DNA of 64,000 nt from Muribaculaceae bacterium (GTDB lineage Bacteria > Bacteroidota > Bacteroidia > Bacteroidales > Muribaculaceae): NCBI GenBank assembly GCA_023663365.1, contig JAMPHP010000001.1, positions 529,183-593,182 on the forward strand, in the 5' to 3' direction. The notes beneath the pieces are model-generated. The model saw only the letters and a program-made list of their open reading frames with translations. It was not told the origin of the DNA and did not search any database. A program made the translations under genes and the position numbers. Each line of letters starts with the position of its first letter. Positions within the stretch are counted from its first letter, which is position 1. Positions 52,321 to 61,457 of this stretch are shown here, piece after piece.

Positions 52321-53331
52321 ATGAAAGCATATTGGACCCCATATAGACTCAACTTTAACTTCACCGCCATCACGTCGCGCAGCTCGATGACGGTGAAAGA
52401 CACATATTTTATACGTATCGAGCACGACGGCCGGGTGAGCTACGGCGAGTGCCCGCTTTTCCGCGGCCTTTCTGCCGACGACCTGCCCGACTATGAAGCG
52501 CAGCTGGCCGCGGCGTGCGCGCATCCCGAAGCTGCAATCAGCCACCCCTACAGCTCAATCCGCTTCGGTTTCGAGAGCGCACTTGCGGCCACTCCCGACA
52601 CGGCCTGGATACGCGGCGAGCGCGGAATACCCATCAACGGCCTGATATGGATGGCCGACCGCGATACCATGGCACGACGCATCGCCGCGAAGCTCGACGA
52701 AGGCTATAAGATATTGAAGCTGAAAATCGGAGGCATAAGGTTCGACGACGAGCTTGAGTTGCTGGCGCACATACGGCGCAAATTCCCGCCCGAGGTACTT
52801 GAGGTCAGGCTCGATGCCAACGGCAGTTTCACTCCCGATAATGCGTCGGCTCGGCTCGAGCGGCTCGCACGCTATGGCGTGCATTCGATAGAGCAGCCCA
52901 TCAAGGCCGGGCAGACCGAGGCCATGGCCGCGCTGTGTGAGAGCTCGCCTATACCCATTGCTCTCGATGAAGAGCTCATAGGCACGCGCAGCGCTGCCGA
53001 AGCCCGAGCCTTGGTGGAAGCCATCAATCCGGCCTACCTCATCCTTAAGCCCGCTCTGTGCGGAGGATTTGCCGGCGCAGACACATATATAAATATAGCG
53101 CAAGAGCTTGGTATAGGATGGTGGGCCACTTCGGCTCTGGAGTCGAATCTCGGCCTCTACGCCATAGGCCGATGGCTGAGTGGCTACGACACCGCCATGC
53201 CTCAGGGACTCGGCACCGGACAGTTATACACCAACAACATTGCCTCGCCGCTGAGCCTGCGGGAGTGTGCGCTGCACTTCGACTGCGGTGGCGCGTGGGG
53301 CGATATGGAGCGGCTGCCATGGAGAGAGTAG
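52321..53331 (+). CDS. menC: o-Succinylbenzoate synthase
   Basis: An enolase-superfamily enzyme of menaquinone synthesis (dehydration of SHCHC to OSB). The catalytic pair KLKIG lies near residue 134, the metal ligands in RLDANG (near 162), IEQPI (near 190) and LDEEL (near 218), and the second Lys in LKPALCGG. Length (336) is typical. menE overlaps its end by 13 bases. Confidence 0.92.
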   Translation: MKAYWTPYRLNFNFTAITSRSSMTVKDTYFIRIEHDGRVSYGECPLFRGLSADDLPDYEAQLAAACAHPEAAISHPYSSIRFGFESALAATPDTAWIRGERGIPINGLIWMADRDTMARRIAAKLDEGYKILKLKIGGIRFDDELELLAHIRRKFPPEVLEVRLDANGSFTPDNASARLERLARYGVHSIEQPIKAGQTEAMAALCESSPIPIALDEELIGTRSAAEARALVEAINPAYLILKPALCGGFAGADTYINIAQELGIGWWATSALESNLGLYAIGRWLSGYDTAMPQGLGTGQLYTNNIASPLSLRECALHFDCGGAWGDMERLPWRE

Positions 53332-54266
53332 AGCAATTCCGACGCGAGTGGATGGATGGTAGCGCTTTTGTGACCGCCCGCACCTCCGGCTCGACAGGTA
53401 CTCCAAAGGAGATACGCCTCGCCAAGGCCGACATGAAAGCATCGGCTGAGGCTACAAACGAATTTTTCGGCATCGGTGCAGGCTCCGTAGTCGCCATGGC
53501 TCTGTCGGCCGACTATATAGCGGGCAAGATGATGGCGGTGCGAGCGTGGCTCAGCGGCGCTGAACTGCTTCCGCTGCCGGTGAGCAACGAGGTGGTGCTA
53601 CCGTCCGACAAGGTCGTAGACCTACTCGCTATCGTGCCCTCGCAGATGGCAAGTCTGGCCCGGCATGCCGAGTATGCGGCGCAAGTGCGCAATGTGCTCG
53701 TAGGCGGTGCCGCACCTTCTGCTGAAATGTGCGCCGCGCTTGTCCGGGCGGGCTACAGGGTGTATATAAGCTATGGAATGACGGAGACCTGCAGCCACGT
53801 GGCTCTTGCCGACGGAAGCGATGCCGGGCGCGTGTTTCGGGCTATGCCGGGGGTGAGCTTCGCCGCGACCGACGACTCGCGCCTGGTGATTCGTTGCCCG
53901 AAATTCAGCTTTGGCGAATTGGCTACCAATGATGTGGTCGAACTGCTTTCGGAGCACAGCTTCAAGTGGCGCGGACGTGCCGACGGAGTGATCAACAGCG
54001 GAGGCATCAAGCTCTATCCTGAAGAACTCGAAGCGCTCTATGCGCCGGCGATGGAGGATGTTCCGTACTATGTGTGCGCTGCGGAGCACGAGCAGTGGGG
54101 GCAAGCCGTGTGCCTGGTGGTGGAGTGCGGCGAGGAGAGGATTAAGGATATGGAAAGGCGATTGACGGCATCGATTGCCGACCACAAGCGCCTGCCCAAG
54201 CGCTATGTAGCCGTCGACAGCCTGCCACGCACATCGAACGGCAAGGTGCGGCGGGTGCTACCCTAA
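53319..54266 (+). CDS. menE: o-Succinylbenzoate-CoA ligase (short form)
   Basis: Activates OSB to OSB-CoA in menaquinone synthesis. I start at ATG 53319 (MERVEQFRREWMDGS). The adenylate-forming signatures are TSGSTGTPKEI near residue 22, SYGMTETCSH near residue 152, GRADGVINSGGIKLYPEEL and the catalytic Lys in RTSNGKVRRV. The 315-residue length lacks much of the usual N-terminal domain, as is common for the MenE of Bacteroidetes. It is coupled to menC. Confidence 0.88.
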   Translation: MERVEQFRREWMDGSAFVTARTSGSTGTPKEIRLAKADMKASAEATNEFFGIGAGSVVAMALSADYIAGKMMAVRAWLSGAELLPLPVSNEVVLPSDKVVDLLAIVPSQMASLARHAEYAAQVRNVLVGGAAPSAEMCAALVRAGYRVYISYGMTETCSHVALADGSDAGRVFRAMPGVSFAATDDSRLVIRCPKFSFGELATNDVVELLSEHSFKWRGRADGVINSGGIKLYPEELEALYAPAMEDVPYYVCAAEHEQWGQAVCLVVECGEERIKDMERRLTASIADHKRLPKRYVAVDSLPRTSNGKVRRVLP

Positions 54267-55039
54267 ATCAGGCCGGCCTCACCGGCTCCAAAGAGGGCGA
54301 AATCGTAGACGGTAGGGTCGTCGGGGCGCATACGGCGGAGAGCCTCGGTGAGCTCGACCACGGCGCGGCGGTCGTTCTGCTTGCGCGAGAGTAGCCCGAG
54401 AGCGCGTGAGGTGTTTGCCGAGTGCACGTCGAGGGGGATATAGAGCTGCGAAGGGTGCAAGGCATCCCAGCATCCTATATCGACGATGCCATCGCGCCGC
54501 ACGAGCCATCGCAAGGCCATGTTGAAGCGCTTGAGTGCAGAGTCGGCAACTTTGTCGGGCAGGCAGCGCGACGGGCCGTCGAGCGGACACGTGCTGTTTG
54601 CATCGCGCAGCTCTTTGTTTAGGGCATCGGCGAGTACCCATGCAGGTGCTTCAGCTCCCGGTGCACCGCAGGCGAGGGCAAAGTCTTCGAGGCTGCCGTA
54701 GCGTGAGTACACCTCGCGCAGGCCGCGCAGGAAGTAGCGCAGGTGCCTGCCGAAGAATGTGCGGTGAATGTTTGCCTCGGAGATGCCGTCGATGTCGCCT
54801 TCGGAGATGAAGCGGTAAGGCTCGTGCTGCAGGAGCGCGTGCAGCTTCTCGGCATTGTTGAGAATCATAGGGCGGCGGCCCCACGCGATGGTGGATGTGA
54901 GGAGTGCTGAAATCTCGATGTCGCGCTTGTCGGAGAAGCGGCGCGGGAACTGCACCGGGTCTTTTTCGGCGAAGGCGGCTACGTTGTATCGCTCGACGAG
55001 GGCGTCGAGATTATCTTTGAGTTCTGAGGCGGTCATCAT
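54263..55039 (-). CDS. TIGR02757 family protein
   Basis: A 259-residue conserved bacterial protein of unknown function, recognised by SALLTSTIAWGRRPMILNNA, HRTFFGRHLRYFLRGLREV and CWDALHPSQLYIPLDVHSA. I place the start at ATG 55039 because TATCTTTG lies a few bases upstream, which would make the message nearly leaderless. It converges with menE (4-base overlap of ends). Confidence 0.75.
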   Translation of the reverse strand: MMTASELKDNLDALVERYNVAAFAEKDPVQFPRRFSDKRDIEISALLTSTIAWGRRPMILNNAEKLHALLQHEPYRFISEGDIDGISEANIHRTFFGRHLRYFLRGLREVYSRYGSLEDFALACGAPGAEAPAWVLADALNKELRDANSTCPLDGPSRCLPDKVADSALKRFNMALRWLVRRDGIVDIGCWDALHPSQLYIPLDVHSANTSRALGLLSRKQNDRRAVVELTEALRRMRPDDPTVYDFALFGAGEAGLI

Positions 55040-55138
55040 GCTGCAAAGATAGCTAAAGTTTGCGAGAAATAGCGAAGAAAGGGCGAACTTCACAGCCGCC
55101 CTTTCCGGATTGGATTGGATAGTTATCTCCCTTTCAAT

Positions 55139-56737
55139 TTATTTCGCTTTTAGAACGATGTAGAGGACACCGTTGGGGTACTTGGGGTCGTCTTGGCGGA
55201 CGGTTACCGACTCGATGTCATTGTTGTCGATAGAGCTGAGTTTACCGGAGTAAGGTTTGTCGTTGAGAAAGATGGCCGGTTCGGCAGCGCCGGCGCCCGA
55301 CGATACCCAGCTTGCAAAGATCTGGCTCTTTGAGTCGGAGGATTCGGACTTTTTGGCAGTGCCGGCGCCGACTACCTTGAGTTTGTCGTCTTTCTTATCC
55401 TTGTCATCACCCTGGAGCTTGAATGATACGGGGAGGGTGTAGGTGCAGTCGACAGGCTTGCCGTCTTTCGAGGCGGGAGTCCAGCGAGGCATCGAATTGA
55501 CCACGCGCAGAGCCTCGGCATCGAGCGAGGGCGCTACGGATTTGACGATCTTTGCAGCGGCAATCGAGCCGTCTTTGGTGATGGTGAACGCCACGGCTAC
55601 ACGTCCTTGTAGGTCGCCTTTGACTGCATCTTCGGGATAGCGGATGTTCTGTGAGATGTAGTGGAAGAGCTCGGCCTCGCCACCGGGGAAGGAGGGGAAT
55701 TTGTCGGGTAAGTCGGCGCGCTTGTTGTCCTTGGGCGCGACAGCTTTGGGCTCGGACGGTTCGGCTGTGGCTTCTGCGACTTGCACAGCTGCGTCGGAAT
55801 TTGTAACTTTGAGCCCGCTTTCGGCCGCTGCTGCCAGCGAGGCATCGGATACGGTGTGCATGGCGCGGCTTATTGCCGGGATGTTGAGCAGGACCAGCGC
55901 CAGTGCGGCGGCGGGAACCAGAGCCAATGCGCGGCTTCGGCGCACGGGCGATGACTTTTGATTGTACATCATAGTGATACGTTTTTTAAGTTTACTGTGA
56001 TTCAGGCTGTTGGCGAGCGACGGGAATCTCACGCCGACAGCCTTTTTTATTAGTAGAAGTTGATAGTTGCGGGCATTGATGCCGGAGCTTAGCACCCGCT
56101 CGTCGGCCTCATATTCGTGCACATCCTTGAGCTCGCGGAGCATGAGCCATGAGGCGGGATTGTACCACAGCACGATGCACACGGCCTGAGCCAAAAGCAA
56201 ATCGGCAAAGTGGCCGGCGCCGATGTGTGCCTGCTCATGGGTGAGGATGATGTCGGCAGCATCGGGTTGCTCGTGCCTGCACATCACCACATATCGCCCC
56301 CAGCTGAAAGGAGCCACGTCGGAGCGGTCGAGCAGCACTAAGGTGAAGCCATGGTGGTGTATGCGCTCTCCCGAAGCTATTATGCGGGCTATGCGTATGG
56401 CCGTGGCGAGCGTCCAGAGTGCCGTTGCGGCTATGCCGGCAAGATAAATGAAGAGCAAAATCCTCGGCCATATCGCTGCCTCGGATTGGAGGTCGGCGAC
56501 GGTGGCCGGTGTGACCGATCCGAGCTCAGCCATCACAGTGCCGGAGAGAGTGCCGCTTCCAAAGCCCTTCATCAAAGAATAAAGGGGCAGGGCGGTAAAT
56601 GCCGCAGCATATATGCCGAGGAGGATGTGGCGGTTGAAGCGAGGCTGGTTCTCGGCGGAGAGGAGCCACTTATATATAATGTATAGAACCAGCAAAATCA
56701 GACCTGAACTGAAAGTGTATGCGGCAAATGGTCCCAT
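55139..56737 (-). CDS. BlaR1-type M56 metallopeptidase with TonB domain
   Basis: Four N-terminal membrane helices surround an M56 zinc-peptidase domain with THEQAHIGAGH (HExxH) near residue 187. After another helix (residues 270-290), the periplasmic part has a TonB C-terminal domain (FPSFPGGEAELFHYISQN, AEALRVVNSMPRW) and a last segment like a TonB-receptor plug (IESVTVRQD). It probably senses an envelope signal and inactivates the BlaI-type repressor encoded just upstream. Confidence 0.85.
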   Translation of the reverse strand: MGPFAAYTFSSGLILLVLYIIYKWLLSAENQPRFNRHILLGIYAAAFTALPLYSLMKGFGSGTLSGTVMAELGSVTPATVADLQSEAAIWPRILLFIYLAGIAATALWTLATAIRIARIIASGERIHHHGFTLVLLDRSDVAPFSWGRYVVMCRHEQPDAADIILTHEQAHIGAGHFADLLLAQAVCIVLWYNPASWLMLRELKDVHEYEADERVLSSGINARNYQLLLIKKAVGVRFPSLANSLNHSKLKKRITMMYNQKSSPVRRSRALALVPAAALALVLLNIPAISRAMHTVSDASLAAAAESGLKVTNSDAAVQVAEATAEPSEPKAVAPKDNKRADLPDKFPSFPGGEAELFHYISQNIRYPEDAVKGDLQGRVAVAFTITKDGSIAAAKIVKSVAPSLDAEALRVVNSMPRWTPASKDGKPVDCTYTLPVSFKLQGDDKDKKDDKLKVVGAGTAKKSESSDSKSQIFASWVSSGAGAAEPAIFLNDKPYSGKLSSIDNNDIESVTVRQDDPKYPNGVLYIVLKAK

Positions 56738-56758
56738 GGTGAATAAGGGGATTGATGA

Positions 56759-57142
56759 TTATTCGTTTCGGTTTTCTACCATCTCGATGATTTGCTTGAG
56801 CTCGTCGACGGAGATTTTCTCTTCTTCGACCAAGGCCGAGACGGCTGCGGCAGCTGATCCGCAGAAATAATTCTTTATGACCTGCGCCAGCGAGCGACCG
56901 GCAAAGTCGGAGGCATCGGCAATGGCGAAGTAGCGGAATGAACCGCCACAGGCTTCGTGCGCAACATATCCTTTGTCCTCGAGGATGCGGACGGTGGTAG
57001 ATACGGTGTTGACATGCGGCTTGGGGTCGGGGAAAACCTCGAGCATCTCGCGGACAAAGAGTGGCCCGCGCTCCCAGAGCATACTCATAATCTCCGATTC
57101 GCGGTCGGTCAGGCGAGGGTAGGGTGCTTTCTTTCGAGTCAT
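56759..57142 (-). CDS. BlaI/MecI-family transcriptional repressor
   Basis: A winged helix protein of 127 residues with LTDRESEIMSMLWERGPLFV and NTVSTTVRILEDKGYV, the DNA-binding helices of the BlaI/MecI/CopY family. The C-terminal half is the dimerisation and cleavage region. It is the first gene of a unit with the M56 peptidase, which would cleave it. Three matching operators lie in its promoter. Confidence 0.88.
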   Translation of the reverse strand: MTRKKAPYPRLTDRESEIMSMLWERGPLFVREMLEVFPDPKPHVNTVSTTVRILEDKGYVAHEACGGSFRYFAIADASDFAGRSLAQVIKNYFCGSAAAAVSALVEEEKISVDELKQIIEMVENRNE

Positions 57143-57146
57143 CTTT

Positions 57147-57224
57147 AACTAATCTTTTAGTTGATGTGGCAAAGGTAGAACTAAAAAATTAGTTATGCAA
57201 ATATTTTCAACTATTTTTTTAGTT
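57147..57224 (-). promoter_or_regulatory. BlaI promoter with three AACTA-N6-TAGTT operators
   Basis: Sites at 57147-57162, 57179-57194 and 57209-57224 each read AACTA, six bases, TAGTT, spaced 32 and 30 bases apart. Read leftward, TTTG (57201-57198) and TACCTTTG (57177-57170) are 20 bases apart, with site 2 lying between them. This is a strong case for autoregulation. Confidence 0.85.
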
Positions 57225-57302
57225 GGGAGGCGTATTTTTGAAAAAAATGGGTGTTGATGCAAAAAAAATCGGCGAAACGCTTGCTAATTCAAAAAAAGTG
57301 CG

Positions 57303-57310
57303 TACCTTTG
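57303..57310 (+). promoter_or_regulatory. -7 element of tRNA-His
   Basis: TACCTTTG lies 16 bases before the tRNA-His start. Confidence 0.5.
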
Positions 57311-57326
57311 CAGTGCCTTTGAAAAT

Positions 57327-57401
57327 GGTGCCCATAGTTCAGTTGGTTAGAACGTCGGATTGTGGTTCCGAAGGTCGTGGGTTCGAATCCCACTGGGCAC
57401 C
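57327..57401 (+). tRNA. tRNA-His (anticodon GTG)
   Basis: A complete cloverleaf with an encoded extra 5' G pairing C73, as tRNA-His requires. The anticodon loop is TTGTGGT and the T-loop TTCGAAT. CCA is not encoded. Confidence 0.95.
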
Positions 57402-57573
57402 CGAAGCATTAGCCGCTAATTGAGAAATCAGTTAGCGGCTTTCATTTGTTACCGCTGCGAAATGAGCCGCGCAGGCGACAGAAATGTGTGTGCAATCCGT
57501 TGATAATTCGAGGAATCGGTCGTTGGGCCGTATTCTGAATCGAATATTCAATCTTAAAGTACAACACAAAGGA

Positions 57574-58770
57574 ATGACTTCAATCAAAGTAAAGTTTAGA
57601 AGTTCGCCGTCGGCTGCATCGGGTTTGATATTCTACCAAATCACAAGCAGGCGTGCGACGCGACTCATCAACACCGGCTACCGCGTGTATGCCGATGAGT
57701 GGGATGAGCGCAATTCGGCACTGAAGATCAGGCGCAGAAGTGTGCGCATGGCCGAACAGCAGCAAATCAGAGAAAAAATATGTCGTGATGTGGAGCGGCT
57801 CTATCGTATAGTCCGCAAGCTCGACGAAAGAGGTACCTCCTACGGTGCCGACGACGTGGTGCGCGAGTACGAACGTATGACCGCCGAGTGCTCGCTCTTC
57901 GGCTACATGCACCGCATCATTGAAGGGAAGCAGCGCAGCAATCACCGAGGTACCGCCGCCACTTATCTTTCGGCGCTAAAAAGTTTCCGCAGCTTCCGCA
58001 ATGGTGCTGATGTGATGCTCGACAGCATCACGGCAGAGCTCATGGAGGAGTACCAGGCCTGGCTTCTGGCACGGGAGCTATTACCTAATACGACATCGTT
58101 CTACGCACGTATCCTCAGAGCTGTCTATAACCGAGCCGTCGATGACGACATCACCGAGGACCGCAAACCCTTCCGCCGCGTATATACCGGCATAGCCAAG
58201 ACTGCCAAACGGGCTCTGCCGATTGCAGCCATCCGAAAAATCAGAAACATGAATCTCGAATTTGACTCCCGTCTCGCTTACGCGCGCGACATATTCATGA
58301 TGAGCTTCATGCTCCGCGGCATGAGCTTTGTGGATATGGCGTATCTGCGGAAGACCGACCTTGCGGATGGCTATGTGACCTACCGGCGCCGCAAGACAGG
58401 GCGTCGGCTCGTGATAAAATGGACCCCGGAGATGCAGGCCATACTCGCCAAATATCCGCCCAACGACAGCGAATACCTCCTGCCCATCATCAACCGAGGA
58501 AACGACACATCCTCCGGCTATCGCAACGCGGCCTACCGAATCAACCGAAATCTCAAAAAGATAGCCCGCCTGGCAGGGCTCGACATGGCGCTCACACTAT
58601 ATGTGGCCCGACATAGCTGGGCGAGTGCCGCCCGGAGCAAAGGAGTGCCCGTGAGTGTGATAAGCGAAGGGATGGGGCACGACAGCGAGACAACAACACA
58701 AATCTACCTCGCTTCACTTGACGCGTCGGTCGTCGACAGAGCTAACAACCTCATACTGCACTCCATATAA
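57574..58770 (+). CDS. Tyrosine recombinase (integrase family)
   Basis: I take ATG 57574 (MTSIKVKFRSSPSAASG), preceded by AAAGGA. It has an arm-type N-terminus, a core-binding helical domain (residues 105-200) and a catalytic domain with the Arg in MLRGMSFVDMAYL, the pair ARHSW, GMGHDS and the final Tyr in TQIYLASL. Bacteroidetes use such enzymes for mobile elements and for flipping promoters of capsule loci. It lies between tRNA-His and tRNA-Gln, about 600 bases before an inverted-repeat element, so it is the likely invertase; a leftover element integrase is the alternative. Confidence 0.85.
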   Translation: MTSIKVKFRSSPSAASGLIFYQITSRRATRLINTGYRVYADEWDERNSALKIRRRSVRMAEQQQIREKICRDVERLYRIVRKLDERGTSYGADDVVREYERMTAECSLFGYMHRIIEGKQRSNHRGTAATYLSALKSFRSFRNGADVMLDSITAELMEEYQAWLLARELLPNTTSFYARILRAVYNRAVDDDITEDRKPFRRVYTGIAKTAKRALPIAAIRKIRNMNLEFDSRLAYARDIFMMSFMLRGMSFVDMAYLRKTDLADGYVTYRRRKTGRRLVIKWTPEMQAILAKYPPNDSEYLLPIINRGNDTSSGYRNAAYRINRNLKKIARLAGLDMALTLYVARHSWASAARSKGVPVSVISEGMGHDSETTTQIYLASLDASVVDRANNLILHSI

Positions 58771-58862
58771 AGTTGACGGTAAAATCCGGCGAAAAAAATG
58801 GCGCAAAAGCAGCGCGGATTGAAAAATAATTACTACCTTTGCAGCGCAAAAGCAAAAACCAC

Positions 58863-58933
58863 TGCCTTGTGGTGTAATGGTAGCACGTCGGATTCTGGTT
58901 CCGCCTGTGAGGGTTCGAATCCTTCCAAGGCAA
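58863..58933 (+). tRNA. tRNA-Gln (anticodon CTG)
   Basis: TGCCTTG pairs with CAAGGCA, the D-arm is of the TGGTGTAATGG type common to tRNA-Gln, the anticodon loop is TTCTGGT and the T-loop TTCGAAT. TACCTTTG at 58834-58841 serves as the -7 box. Confidence 0.95.
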
Positions 58934-59009
58934 CAAAAATCGCAAACAGCAACAGCCGTTTGCGATTTTCTTATTATATAATAGCACTGTGTGCGGAAAA
59001 GTCACACAA

Positions 59010-59219
59010 TCATTCATCTTTTGTCTTATCCAATTTCCGGCAGAACCGGCGCCATATCTTGTAATAGACAGCGACTAAGATGCCGGCAAAAATGCCCAAT
59101 ATCGACGTAGATATAATGCCGTGTAGTCGCAAATATTGATTTATCAATGCGACAGCTGCGCCGAGCAGGGCTACAACTAATAGAAACAGACAAAAAAGTT
59201 TTACACGTTTGCTTACCAT
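59010..59219 (-). CDS. Small membrane protein (69 aa)
   Basis: Two helices (FCLFLLVVALLGAAVALI and ISTSILGIFAGILVAVYY) with a basic end (RRFCRKLDKTKDE). It faces away from the capsule locus, and the leftward promoter inside the invertible segment points at it in the present orientation. Function is unknown. Confidence 0.55.
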   Translation of the reverse strand: MVSKRVKLFCLFLLVVALLGAAVALINQYLRLHGIISTSILGIFAGILVAVYYKIWRRFCRKLDKTKDE

Positions 59220-59356
59220 GGCTTTAATAAATCTTTACTATTCAATGCAAAATTGATACAAATTTAAGAAAATCTTGGCACAAGCCGAAAAGCGGGAGCA
59301 TTTATTCGTAGTTGACTTACAGCGTGGGGCATAATCCCCCGGATTTCGTTACAAAA

Positions 59357-59385
59357 ATGCATTTCTCTTCGTTAGAGAAATGCAT
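59357..59385 (+). repeat. Left inverted repeat of invertible element
   Basis: This 29-bp repeat, itself nearly palindromic (ATGCATTTCTCTTCG...), matches the reverse complement of 59579-59607 with two differences. It bounds the invertible segment on the left. Confidence 0.85.
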
Positions 59386-59578
59386 CTGTTTGTTTTGGAA
59401 TGCAAAGTTACACAAAAAATCTCAATATTTCAAAGTGTTATAGACTCTTATTTTTTTGCCTATACTTCTCGATTCTCCCCCTTTGACAAGCCATTTGGAA
59501 TACATTTGATTTAAAGGACTCCGAGCCATCATTGCCTTTTGCATTGTTTATCAAATCATTACGCCGATAGATATTTCC
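59386..59578. promoter_or_regulatory. Invertible promoter segment of capsule locus
   Basis: The 193-bp segment between the inverted repeats is AT-rich. Leftward it has TTTG (59434-59431) and TAACTTTG (59410-59403) 20 bases apart, a full consensus. Rightward it has TACATTTG (59501-59508) with TTTG only 15 bases away, which is poor spacing. As drawn the good promoter faces away from upxY, so the locus is probably OFF; inversion would turn it ON. Confidence 0.75.
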
Positions 59579-59607
59579 GTGCATTTCTCTAACGAAGAGA
59601 AATACAT
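59579..59607 (-). repeat. Right inverted repeat of invertible element
   Basis: Inverse copy of 59357-59385 (27 of 29 bases identical), 182 bases before the upxY ATG. Confidence 0.85.
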
Positions 59608-59789
59608 GAAATAAATATGGTTATTACCACAACCGCGTCTTGGACTTTGCGCCGGATGGACATAGCCAAATCGACTCGAACTATTTCGGGTGACGTTCGC
59701 AACTTACAGACTGATAGTGTGATACGGCAGTCTGCAAGCGTGAGAGAATTGTCTGAAGTGTAAAACTCCCCAAAAAACAGGGTTTGCAA

Positions 59790-60344
59790 ATGGCTGACGA
59801 TTCACCTAAGATGGAGCAGACTAAACAATGGTACGTCCTTCGTGATTTTAAGAAGAGAAATGCGAAGTCGCCGGCTTACAAGCTCCTGCCGGAATTCGGC
59901 ATACGGACTTTTACGCCTATGCATTGGGTCGTTTCTATCCGCCTTGGCAAGAAGATTCGTGAGTACGTACCTGTGATACAAAGCCTTTTGTTTGCTTACG
60001 ACACCAAAGAGGCTTTGGAGCCTATAATAGAGAAAGAAAGCACACTTCAATTTCAGTTCAGGAGAGGCGCCGGTAAAAACTATTTCATGACAGTCCCCGA
60101 GGCGGAAATGGAGCGCTTTATCAATGCCGTCGACAATGACCCTTCTCCGATATATTTTACCCCGGAGGAGCTAACTCCCGACAAAATCGGAAAAGAAATA
60201 ATGGTCAATGGTGGTCCGCTCAACGGATACACGGGCGTGTTGCTGAAAATGCGCGGCACAAGAAAGAAGCGCCTATTAGTGAAAATTGAAGGGTTTCTGA
60301 CCGCTGCGGTTGAAGTAAATCCCGACTTCGTGCAATTTGTATGA
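59790..60344 (+). CDS. UpxY-family NusG-like antiterminator
   Basis: An NGN domain (residues 10-110, from KQWYVLRDFKKRNAK) is followed by a KOW-like motif (GGPLNGYTGVLLKMRG) near residue 143. UpxY proteins allow RNA polymerase to read through the leader of their own capsule operon. The ATG at 59790 is preferred over an upstream TTG. It is the first gene of the locus, after a 180-base leader from the invertible segment, and overlaps the next gene by 4 bases. Confidence 0.85.
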   Translation: MADDSPKMEQTKQWYVLRDFKKRNAKSPAYKLLPEFGIRTFTPMHWVVSIRLGKKIREYVPVIQSLLFAYDTKEALEPIIEKESTLQFQFRRGAGKNYFMTVPEAEMERFINAVDNDPSPIYFTPEELTPDKIGKEIMVNGGPLNGYTGVLLKMRGTRKKRLLVKIEGFLTAAVEVNPDFVQFV

Positions 60345-61417
60345 AATATCCCTCTCTGCATACATTGGAAAGATTGGAGTTTGCAGGCATTCCATCGGGA
60401 CGCTTGGCTGAATACGCCTACGCCTTGAATTGTTTGAAGTTTCCGGTTTCTGTTGTGAGTGGTGAATGGTTTCAGGGTGTTGATGATATTTGCGATTGCA
60501 AGATTGCAGACCTTCGCTGTGAGATTAACCGAAGACTTGGCCATAATGAGGATACCGAAATTTTGACTCACGCATTGGCGGTTCTTGATGGCAGAGCAGA
60601 TCTCATCAAAGGTGGGAAGAGTTGCATCCGGCCGTTTTCTCAAATGTCGGTATCCGAGCTTGTTGGCATGCATTCACTGAGTGGACAGTGGTATGATATG
60701 CGCCGCAAAGCCGGAATGGAAGTGTTCACCCGAGCCTACCAATGGCAAATTGTCGATGACTTGCTCAAGCGCAAAGATGGCAAGATGTTGGCGGCAATCC
60801 TTCTGCTTGCAGAGTGCGTCGAAGCCGATAATTATGCTCATAATATCAGTCTGCCATATACTATCGGTGAACGGGTAAAGTCATTTGTCCCGACCGACTA
60901 TGCGAGTGATGAGGATATGAGACAGCACATCAACGCACTATCCCGAAAGGCAGATTATGCCTCCCGAGAGGAGCTTATTCAGATTGCGGACCATATCCAG
61001 ACGGAGATTGTGGCGAAAGGCGAAACCGCCAAACACATGGCATTGGTCAATGCCATACTTTGCACCGGGATGCCAAGTTTCGACTATCCGAAAATAGTCA
61101 GGGAATTTGAAAAGGCTACAAAATCATTGGCAAAGGCCGATGAGAAAAAAGAGATTGAACTGGCTCCGTACTTCTATAGTTTGTGGGGACTTACGCAGAA
61201 GTCTACATATCTCAATCGGTTTGAGAAGACAGTGCGCCGGTGTTATCTATCTCTGGCAAACGATAAGCATTTCCCCGGCCTCGGGGTAAATATAGAGGAT
61301 TCCGCTTCTGTTGAATGTGCACTCCGGTTTCTCGATGAATACCGTCTGAATGTGTGGATTCTCAACGACAAATACGACGTTGACAAGGTGATTGGCAAGT
61401 ACCACCCGGCACTTTGA
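60341..61417 (+). CDS. Capsule-locus protein of unknown function (358 aa)
   Basis: An all-helical protein coupled to upxY by an ATGA overlap. It occupies the place where B. fragilis-type loci have the small UpxZ, but is twice as long and not recognisably similar. It has no membrane segment or signal. It might regulate the locus or organise hierarchical expression; that is inference. Confidence 0.6.
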   Translation: MKYPSLHTLERLEFAGIPSGRLAEYAYALNCLKFPVSVVSGEWFQGVDDICDCKIADLRCEINRRLGHNEDTEILTHALAVLDGRADLIKGGKSCIRPFSQMSVSELVGMHSLSGQWYDMRRKAGMEVFTRAYQWQIVDDLLKRKDGKMLAAILLLAECVEADNYAHNISLPYTIGERVKSFVPTDYASDEDMRQHINALSRKADYASREELIQIADHIQTEIVAKGETAKHMALVNAILCTGMPSFDYPKIVREFEKATKSLAKADEKKEIELAPYFYSLWGLTQKSTYLNRFEKTVRRCYLSLANDKHFPGLGVNIEDSASVECALRFLDEYRLNVWILNDKYDVDKVIGKYHPAL

Positions 61418-61457
61418 TGGCGATGACGATTCCATCTGCGAAAGACAGTCAAGCGGC

